From the NCBI RefSeq assembly GCF_041146395.1, contig NC_090989.1, positions 285,869,343-285,933,342 on the forward strand: a stretch of 64,000 nucleotides of DNA, read 5' to 3'. The notes under the pieces were generated by a model. The model was given only the letters and a program-made list of their open reading frames with translations, ran no database searches and had not been told where the DNA came from. Of this stretch, positions 55,968 to 64,000 are shown in pieces. Position 1 is the first letter of the stretch; the number at the start of each line of letters is the position of its first letter. Source of the stretch: Eulemur rufifrons. Its lineage: Eukaryota > Chordata > Mammalia > Primates > Lemuridae. The position numbers were made by a program, and so were the translations under genes.

Positions 55968-56299
55968 AGGCCGGGCGCGGCTCACGCCCGTCATCCCAGC
56001 ACTCTGGGTGGAGGCGGGAAGATAGCTCGAGGTCAGGAGTTCGAGACCAGCCTGAGCAAGAGCGAGACCCCACCTCTACTAAAAATAGAAACAAATTATA
56101 TGGACAACTAAAAATATATATAGAAAAAACTAGCCGGGCATGGTGGTGCATGCCTGTAGTCCCAGCTACTCGGGAGGCTGAGGCAGTAGGATCGCTTGAG
56201 CCCAGGAGTCTGAGGTTGCTGTGAGCTAGGATGACGCCACGACACTGTAGCCCGGACAAAAGAGCGACACTCTGTCTCCCAAAAAAAAAAAAAAAAAAA
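55968..56299 (+). mobile_element. Alu element, strepsirrhine type
   Basis: GGCCGGGCGCGGCTCACG start, middle AAATTATATGGACAACTAAA with a TATATATAGAAAAAACTAGC spacer, right arm GAGGTTGCTGTGAGCTAGGA, A19 tail. AGAAACCACAGA occurs on both sides as the target-site duplication. Confidence 0.92.
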
Positions 56300-56724
56300 G
56301 AGAAACCACAGAGAATTCTGAAGGTACACGCCTGACACCTGCTAATACCTGCCACTTCCTCCTTCAAACCCTGAGGCAAACAACCTTCTAGAGCAAGAAG
56401 GGGGTGAAGTCCTTGCCACAGGACCACCCCTCAAACAGGCCAAAGCTGGAGCAGGACGGGACCTGGGCGGTGGCCCCAGGGACCAGGGCAGCACAGTGGA
56501 CACCAGGAAGGGCATCTGGGGACGGTAGGGGCACTGAGGCTGGGCGTGGCTCACGGCTGGGAAGGCACCCCGGGCAGGAGCAGGACACTGGAGGCCTCTG
56601 TCCCCAGTGAGGACAGTGCAGTCAGGCTGGATCAAGTTCTGCCTGGAAATGGCACCTTTGGGACAGAGGCCCAGGGCTCAGCAACTACGAGCCCAGAGCC
56701 CAACCTGGGAGCACCTGGTTCTTC

Positions 56725-56870
56725 TTTTTCTGTCAGACAGTCTCACTCTGGCACCCAGGCTGGAGGGCAGTGGCATCATCACAGCTCACTGCAGCCTCCA
56801 ACTCCTGAGCTCAAGCAACCTCCTGCCTCAGCCTCCCAGAGCACTAGGAGTACAGGCATGCGCCAGGCGC
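56725..56870 (-). mobile_element. Alu arm
   Basis: Reverse-complement monomer: TCAGACAGTCTCACTCTGGC, GCAGCCTCCAACTCCTGAGC, ending near GGCATGCGCCAGGCGCCC. Confidence 0.75.
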
Positions 56871-57718
56871 CCGGCCCCGGTTCAACTTTGAGGTGTCACA
56901 GGATGGTGCCACCTTGTGGCGAGAGCAGTGCTGGGGCCTCCCAGATTCTGGCCCTTGAACAGGACCTGCCCCCCAAGGGTTGCAGGACCCTGGTGGCCTG
57001 GACAGGGCGGGCTCCGTGGGCTGTGCTGGGGAAAGGGGAAGGCTGGTCCCTGAGCTCCTCCTCTGAGCCCGGCCCCTGGCAGGCACTGCTGCCCACACGC
57101 GTGGGGCACGTGGGGGTGATCCGCCTTCCTGGGTGCGCACCCGTGAGGCCCGAGCACTGCGGCCACCCTGCAAGAGCAGGGAACAGGTGGACAAATGCCT
57201 GGGCCTCTGGCACCAGAGCATGTCATCAGCCAGCCCCCTGCTGCTGGAGACATGCGAAGTTGGCTCAGGAGGTCACCTGTGTGCCTCAGACGTTCTGATG
57301 GAGTCCCTACGCCATCCCAGCTGCAGCCCAGCTCTCCCGGGCCAGCACAGGGCGGAGGACACAGGCTGTGCAGGGGAGGGTGCCCCCAGGGCTCCTTTTA
57401 GAGGCCAGAGAAGCAAGGATAGAGCTAGAGGTCCAGCGGGTGGCAGCCAACCCCTGGGACGCCCCTGCCCGAGCTGCGGGCCCAGACATAGGCCTTCACA
57501 GGCTGGTCCCCGAACACCCAGGGCCAGGGGATGGCCCAGGACACCTTTAGCAGGTTAGAGCCCAAACACAAATGTGTAGGCCTGGGGTGGCCCCCCTGCC
57601 TGCTGCTGGGACCCGAGCCCTGCGGCCGAGGTGGGGAGGCCAGTCTGGAGGGAGAACCTGAACACGTCTGCGGGGGCCCCAAGAAGCCACCAGGACAGGA
57701 AAGGATAGACTGACCTGC

Positions 57719-57724
57719 TTTATT
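57719..57724 (-). terminator. ANAPC2: ANAPC2 polyadenylation signal
   Basis: AATAAA on the minus strand, 134 bp after the ANAPC2 stop codon. It gives a short 3' UTR consistent with this compact gene end. Confidence 0.8.
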
Positions 57725-57857
57725 CTGCAACTCGGGGGGCCGGGCAGGGTCTCGGAGAGGGAAGGGGTGACCTTGGGCTGTCTACTCAGGGGACACACAG
57801 GTGAGGTCTGCAGGGGGGAATCTGGGCGCCCGCAGGCAGGGCCTGGCGGCAGGAGCA

Positions 57858-60800
57858 TCAGCTGCAGTTCTTGGGCAGGCGGTAGACGCCGGCCGAGTAG
57901 ATGAGCTGCTGGTCGCGCACCTTCTTCTGCAGGTAGCCCTGGAGCTCGTGCAGGTCGATCTCGGCCAGCGCAGGGCCCGTCATGACAAACATGCGGAGCA
58001 TGCTGTAGATGCGCTCGAGCGACAGGCTCTCCAGGTTGGTCAGCATGGCCTGGATGTACGTCCAGAAGAGCTGGGGACAGCAGTCAGGCCACCATCTGTC
58101 AGGCCACTGCTGGAACCGCTGCCGCACCCGAGCTGGCTGCCCCCCGCCCCCCACGGGCCCTGCACCACACACCAGCAGCTCCTCCTCCTTCTGGTCGGCC
58201 TGGGAGGCCATGCCTGAGTCGCTCTCCTCGTCACTGTCGACGAGCACCATGTTGTCTCGGTCCTGAGGCCGCTCCTCCTCGATGACAGAGAAGGTGCCGG
58301 GAGGCTCCTCGCGCAGCACGCCCTGCTGCAGCCACACGGACATGCGCCGCCGCAGCAGTGCCACAGGCATCTTCACTACCTTGCTCAGCTCCTCCAGGGT
58401 CCAGCTGGCTGCGAGCAGAGCGGCCGGGACGCTGGGCAGACCGGCAAGCAGCTGCCCCTCCCCTGCCTCCTGTCAGCCCAGAGCCCAGGGGGACCTGGGC
58501 TGTCTGCCGCGCCCTGTGGGACGGGCAGGGGCACTGCCTGCAGGCCTGGGGCTGCCCCACATGGTGCCCACGCTGGGAACAGCGCCTCCCACAGGTGGCC
58601 AGAGTGGTGCCTGGCACTGCCCCAGGGTGTGGGCTCACCTTGGTCCTGAAAGTACAGCAAGACCACCGCCTGCACAGGGGTCACGGCCACAGACAGGGTG
58701 CGGTCAGCCAGCTCCACATCCATGGTCACCAGGCCCAGGGTGTGCTTCCAGCTGAGGGTCCGCATGGCCTGCAGAGGTCTGGGGTCAGCACTAGCAGCCT
58801 GGCAGGTCCTGACCAGGCCACAGGCTCTCCGGACCTGTCCCTGGCCTGCTTCCCTGCCTCCCCTGCCGGCAGGCGAGAGCCCAGACAGGGTTCTGGCCCC
58901 CACCTCCTCAGCTGCGGGATACAGCAAAGGGCCATTGCCACAAGTTGTGTCCCTGAGGGCCATCTACATAGGAACCCCCAGGACCCTGGAATGCGCCCCC
59001 GCTGAGACACAGGGTCAGTGCGGGTGGGAGCAGTCAAGATGAGGTCACACTGCGGTAGGGTGGGCCTAACCCAACACGACTGGGCCCTCGTGAGAAGGAA
59101 AGATGCCCAGACAGGCAGGCAGGGAGCAGGCCACTGTGGGGACAGCAGCAGAGATGGGAGTGAGTGGCCACAAGCCAAGAAACAGCAGGATTGCGGGCAA
59201 ACGCCAGAAGCTGGGGGAAGAGGGAGGACTGTCCAAGAGTGTGGCCCCATGAACACCTTGATCTTGGGTTTTCAGCCTCCAGAACTGAAACATATTTCTG
59301 CTATTCTACGACACTTTGTTACAGCAGCCACAAGAAGTGAGCAGATCTGGTGCCAGGACGGGGAGCTGCGGTGACGCAGAAGCAGCTCTGGAACCGGGCA
59401 ACGGGCAGACGCTTGAAGAATTTCGAGATCATGACGATGAAAAGCAAGACTGCGGCGGGGAGGGTGCTGGTGGACACACGGATGGCGGGGGTGCTCCTGG
59501 GGAGGGCTCGGGTCACACGGCATCGTGGACGGAGCATCAGAAACACGGACATCACGGGCGAGTCTCAGACAGAAACGAGGAAGGAGCTGCTGCGAACTGG
59601 AGGGAGGCGGCAGGAAACTCCGCCGCCGACGGCGTTCACGTCGGGTGGACCTGAACTGCGAGTGATGCCCCTGGACGCGCAGCTGAGACGTTCAAGCCAA
59701 GACTGGAGGGGCAGCCTGGCCTCTCCCGGCTCACACAGGACGCAAGAGAAAGCAGCTGCGGAGCAAGGAGGAACCAATGCTTCATCTGGAAAACGCTCAG
59801 CCTGTCCAGGTGGCTCTGCAGACGTGGCCAAGGGTGTGGCTAGAGGTGTGTGACCGGGTCTGACCACCTCAGAAGCCAGGAACAGGCGGGTCTGCAGGGA
59901 AGGTCTGTGGAGGACCCTCTCACCTGACCTGGACGCCCGTGAGCTGCATCGGAAGCCAACAAGGTTTTTGAGAACTTTATACCAGCAGAAACGCCAAGAG
60001 CCTGGCCTGAGAGGGACGGGGACGAGACGAAAGGAAGGGAGGGTGACTCTGAGCAAAGCCACCGACGCAGAGGCCTGAGCCGACGGGGCGGCTGCCCTGC
60101 AGGGACAGAGCACAGAGAGGGTGCTGGAGCCTGTCATCGGGCCTCGAATCTAACAGAAGCTCCCTCGCTGAGTGGGGACCTGCCTGGGACTCGTGACCTT
60201 TTCTTTCTTGCAGTCTCTCCCTGCTGGAGCGGAAATGTCTGTCCCACGCTTGTCTCACTGTTGCATTTTTCCCACCATTGCATTTTTGAAACATAATTCG
60301 TTGTCTGATTTCACAGGTTCACAGCTGGAGAGGAATTTCACCCCAAGTCCCATCCACACCTGATTTAGATGCTACTGAGATGCTGAGATTTGGGGCCTTG
60401 TGTTGACGATATTTAGATGAGATTTTGCATTTAGAGTTGATGCTGAAACGGTTAAAACTTTGGGGGATGCTGGGACAGGGTGAAAGGATTAATATTTTAC
60501 ATGTGAGAGGGATACGAATTTGGGGGCTGCAGGGCAGACTGTTATGGGTTGAATTGTACCCCCTCCAAAAGATACGCTACATTCCTGCCACCCAGTACCT
60601 CTGACTGTGACCTTAATTTGAAAGCCCATAATTAAAGGCATAATTGGAAGATGAGGCCACACTAACAGCGTGAGCCGTTAATCCAATGACTGGTGTCCTC
60701 AAAAGAGGAAGATTTGAACACAAAGAGACACGGGAGAACGCCGGTGCCACGTGAGGCCGGAGACAGACGCCGCAGCGACGCACACGCGAGCCCAGGATCT

Positions 60801-63800
60801 CCTGGAGCCACAAGAGGCAAGGAAGGGTCCACCGCTAACACCCTGGGGTTTCCTGACACTTTGATTTGCACTTCTGACCTCTGCGTGACAACGGATTTCT
60901 GTTCTCCCAAGCCCCTGGCCTGTGGTCCTCCGTTGCGGCAGCCCCAGGACACAACGCAGCTGCTCTGTGGGCCACGTGCCCGAGTCCTTCTGAGCTCTTC
61001 AGGGAGAGTGAAGGCAGTGGCTTGCCTTGGTCCCCGCTCGGGCTCCACGGCCGTGACTCTGCCTGACAGTGGCTTGCGTTGGTCCCCGCTCGGGCTCCAC
61101 GGCCGTGACTCTGCCTGACAGTGGCTTGCCTTGGTCCCCGCTCGGGCTCCACGGCCGTGACTCCGTCTGACAGTGGCTTGTCTTGGTCCCCGCTCGGGCT
61201 CCACGGCCGTGACTCTGCTTGACAGTGGCTTGCCTTGGTCCCCGCTCGGGCTCCACGGCCGTGACTCTGCCTGACAGTGGCTTGTCTTGGTCCCCGCTCG
61301 GGCTCCACGGCCGTGACTCTGCCTGACAGTGGCTTGTCTTGGTCCCCGCTCGGGGTCCCCGCTCGGGCTCCCCGCTCGGGATCCACGACCGTGACTCCGC
61401 CTGACAGTGGCTTGCCTTGGTCCCCGCTCGGGCTCCACGGCCGTGACTCTGCCTGACAGTGGCTTGTCTTGGTCCCCGCTCGGGCTCCACGGCCGTGACT
61501 CCGTCTGACAGTGGCTTGTCTTGGTCCCCGCTCGGGCTCCACGGCCGTGACTCTGCTTGACAGTGGCTTGCCTTGGTCCCCGCTCGGGCTCCACGGCCGT
61601 GACTCTGCCTGACAGTGGCTTGCCTTGGTCCCCGCTCGGGCTCCACGGCCGTGACTCTGCCTGACAGAAGCTTGTCTTGGTCCCCGCTCAGGCTCCACGG
61701 CTGTGACTCTGCCTGACAGTGGCTTGCCTTGGTCCCCGCTCGGGCTCCACGGCCGTGACTCTGTCTGACAGTGGCTTGCCTTGGTCCCCGCTCGGGCTCC
61801 ACGGCCGTGACTCTGCCTGACAGTGGCTTGCCTTGGTCCCCGCTCGGGCTCCACGGCCATGACTCTGCCTGACAGTAGCTTGTCTTGGTCCCCGCTCGGG
61901 CTCCACGGCCGTGACTCTGCCTGACAGTGGCTTGTCTTGGTCCCCGCTCGGGCTCCACGGCCGTGACTCTGTCTGACAGTGGCTTGTCTTGGTCCCTGCT
62001 CAGGCTCCACGGCCGTGACTTTGCCTGACAGTAGCTTGTCTTGGTCCCTGCTCTGCCTGACAGCCCGCAGCAGGGCGGATGTGCGGTGAGCACAGGAACA
62101 AACGGACACTCTGGGCTGCGCGGCCGGCGGCGAGTGTCCGGCACAGGCCTCAGGCGGAGCTCTGCCGGTGGGAGGCAGAGGCACAGCCCCGGGACCCTCC
62201 TGGGCCACCCCCCATCCAGCTAGGGTCAAGACAAAGGGCACTGGAGTGTGGCTATCCCAGCACCTCAGGCCTGAGCCATGAGACGTGGCTGAGCCACGCC
62301 TGGCACCCAAGGCGGGACCCTGGAAGAAGCGCCAGGGGGCCCTCACCCGGCAGGGACCGGAGAAGAGGCGGCCTCATACCAACAAGGCAGCCGGAAGGGA
62401 CAGGGGAGGGCACCGAGCATGTGGACTGACCACACAGATGACATCACCCAGGAGGGGTGGGCATGGGGCTTGCAGGCTCCAGCAAGACACCAGGCCACAG
62501 CGCAGGCCGGAGCAGGGTGCGCCGGGGATGGCCAGCAGCCCACCTTCCCACCAAGAACCACGCAGACCCTCGGCAGGCTGCACAGGACACCTGGCCCTTC
62601 CAGAACCGACCTGAGGCTCCGAGGGAGGCAGCAGCCCTCCCAGCCACGGTCCCAGCACAGCCCCAATGCCAGCCCTGCTCAGCCTCCCCATCCTGCCCCG
62701 TCCCCTGCCTGGGCCCCTCCGCACGTCCCTCTCTGGGAGAACGTGTCCCCCTTGCTCTCTAAGTGGACTCGCTCTCCTGTACTGTCCAGCCCCCCAGGAA
62801 CAGGTTTCTCGGCCTGTACACAGACCCTTCCCTTTGCTAGCGAGGAAGAGAAAACACGTCCAGACCTGGCGCCGCCTCCACAGCCAACCTGGAGAAGCCG
62901 CTGACCCTCCAGCCGCCTGCCCGCCTCCCGGCTGCCCCGTCCCGGGGCTGCTCCTAGGCCCTGGCCACTGGCCCATCCACCTCCTGGGGCTTTGCCAGGT
63001 GCTCCTGGGCTGAGGTCTGCAGCCCGGAGGCCTGCTGTGTCCCAGGACCCTCCTCACACGCCTTCTGCTCCCTCCACCGGGTGCCCGGTTCCCCCAGGGT
63101 CTGCGTGCTCGCGGGCCACACCCGAGGCCTCACCAGCCCCTCAAGTCAGGAGCCTGCTTCTCCACCTGCCCAGAACCCGGGACAGCACCCTGACTCCTTC
63201 CTCTCTCCACACGTCTCCAGCTGCCCGTGACCTCAGAAGGACTTCTGAACTTGGCCCCCAGCCCCCACTCCCTCAAAGTGGCCACCACATCATGGCCCTG
63301 GTCTCCTGCCCCTGGGAGTGCCAGGGCACACGTGCTAACTGCGGCCGACCCCGTCACCCCAGCACACTGTCCCGCCCCCCGCGCCCTCCAGACCAGGGCT
63401 GGCTCTGTCCCGCACGCCTGCTCCCCGCACAGACACAGTCCTGGTCCCCGAGCGCAGCTGGTGCCTGGGAAAGCAGCTTTCAGGGACATAAACCTGGGGG
63501 TGGGGCTGGAGCTGCAGAGTGATGCCGGGGGCAGCGAGGCGGCCGGTGGCCCTGACAGGCTCCCCGGCTCTCACGTGAGTGACGCAGGCACCCAGAGCCC
63601 GGTCTGAGAGGCCAGAGGCCAGTGGCGGAAGAGGAAGAGCAGCTCAGAGGCAGGGGCTTTCTCTGCCACAGGGTCCCAGTGAAGTGGCCGAAGACGACGT
63701 GGCCAAGCACAGCCCCTCGAGCGTGTGGGCTCGCAGGCCCCCGCTCCCACGCACACGGGATGCTGGGAAGGGCCGGGAGAGGGGCCCACCACAGACACGG

Positions 63801-64000
63801 GGGCCAGACGGGGCCGCCGGGAGCCCGCTGGCCGCGAGGGTGCAGTGGTACCTTCAGTTTCTCGTACTTCTTGCAGTAAGTATCCAGGGCGGCCCTGATG
63901 TCCTCGGGGACTTCCAGCTTCTCGTCCTTGAAGGGGGGCCAGAACTCACTGGACAGGATGACGGCGTAGACCCCGAAGGGCGGCTGCTCCTCCGCAGGCC
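57858..64000 (-). CDS. ANAPC2: ANAPC2, anaphase-promoting complex cullin subunit (C-terminal part)
   Basis: ANAPC2 is the cullin-like scaffold of APC/C. Its C-terminal part binds the RING subunit ANAPC11 and the E2 enzymes. Coding exons in transcript order: 63852-64000 (partial), 58639-58768, 58173-58408 and 57858-58070, with matching phases and GT/AG sites. The first carries VYAVILSSEFWPPFKDEKLE of the cullin homology domain. The next carry AMRTLSWKHTLGLVTMDVEL. The last two encode the winged-helix (WHB) domain: MPVALLRRRMSVWLQQGVLR, an acidic DSDEESDSGMASQ insert, ELQGYLQKKVRDQQ and the end RLPKNCS. The remaining exons lie beyond the right edge. Confidence 0.97.
59034..60958 (+). mobile_element. 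MaLR-type (ERVL-related) LTR retrotransposon, both LTRs visible
   Basis: A 5'-truncated left LTR (about 59034-59337, ending TTTGTTACAGCAGCC) is followed by TGGTGCCAGGACGGGG at 59348, fitting a tRNA-Leu-type primer binding site. About 1.2 kb of internal sequence contains GGAACCGGGCAACGGGCAGA, typical of MaLR internals. The right LTR spans about 60540-60958, starting TGTTATGGGTTGAATTG. Frames are degraded and no functional retroviral gene is present. It sits in the large ANAPC2 intron, antisense to the gene. Confidence 0.65.
61010..62065 (+). repeat. 52-bp minisatellite, about 20 copies, ANAPC2 intron
   Basis: The unit is GTGACTCTGCCTGACAGTGG, CTTGCCTTGGTCCCCGCTCG, GGCTCCACGGCC. Unit starts are 52 bp apart (61041, 61093). 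A disturbed region with extra CCCCGCTCGGG steps is at about 61340-61390. Copies differ at a few fixed positions (GCCTT/GTCTT, CTGCC/CCGTC/CTGTC), suggesting higher-order shuffling. It begins about 50 bp past the end of the MaLR 3' LTR. Confidence 0.95.

Larger units (their letters stand above)
54559..57700. other. TMEM210-ANAPC2 spacer
   Basis: Apart from an Alu at 55968-56299 and a minus-strand Alu arm at 56725-56870, this interval is GC-moderate single-copy sequence. The open frames in it look like chance. No exon of a known gene was recognised. Confidence 0.6.

Noticed and set aside
61010..62065. CRISPR-like appearance of regular repeats
   Set aside because: Units are directly tandem with no unique spacers, the genome is mammalian, and no cas genes exist.
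60835..62346. 503-, 381- and 310-codon minus-strand frames with RVTAVEPERGPRQA-like repeats
   Set aside because: Translations of the 52-bp minisatellite in different frames. The same DNA unit read in three frames explains all of them.

Overview
The window is nuclear DNA from a placental mammal, almost certainly a strepsirrhine primate (lemur or loris group). It carries intron-split vertebrate genes with consensus splice sites, CpG-island promoters, L1, L2, MIR and MaLR repeats, and dimeric Alu elements. Several Alus (for example at 14841, 22710, 43093 and 55968) carry the extended A-rich middle spacer that I associate with lemur/loris Alus rather than the shorter human AluS/Y type. The gene set matches human 9q34.3. 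No prokaryotic, CRISPR, phage or plasmid content is present.

Layout: (1) 1-18925, minus strand: MAN1B1, the ER alpha-1,2-mannosidase. Eleven coding exons are present and the 3' end lies off the left edge. Its introns are full of L1 and Alu and hold a U7 snRNA retropseudogene. (2) 18950-27097: the head-to-head interval between the MAN1B1 and GRIN1 promoters, with two CpG islands, old repeats, and a retrocopy of the small mitochondrial proteolipid gene ATP5MJ (MP68/C14orf2) with an intact reading frame. (3) 27098-50562, plus strand: complete GRIN1 (NMDA receptor GluN1). All 21 coding exons are found, including the alternative cassettes N1, C1, C2 and C2'. Several introns hold minisatellites; the largest (63-bp unit, about 21 copies) starts exactly at an exon donor and is open in the exon's reading frame. 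(4) 51481-52579, minus: LRRC26, a BK-channel gamma subunit. (5) 53599-54558, minus: TMEM210. (6) 57858-64000, minus: the 3' part of ANAPC2 (APC/C cullin subunit), whose large intron holds a MaLR retroelement with both LTRs and a 52-bp minisatellite.

The genes do not form one pathway. MAN1B1 acts in glycoprotein quality control, GRIN1 and LRRC26 are an ion-channel subunit and a channel modulator, ANAPC2 is cell-cycle ubiquitin ligase machinery, and TMEM210 is a small uncharacterised membrane protein. They are neighbours by conserved synteny. I found no undescribed biological system. The observations most worth checking are the open 63-bp VNTR at a GRIN1 donor, the intact ATP5MJ retrocopy, the out-of-frame upstream start codon of MAN1B1, the MAN1B1/GRIN1 head-to-head order, and the U7 retropseudogene.
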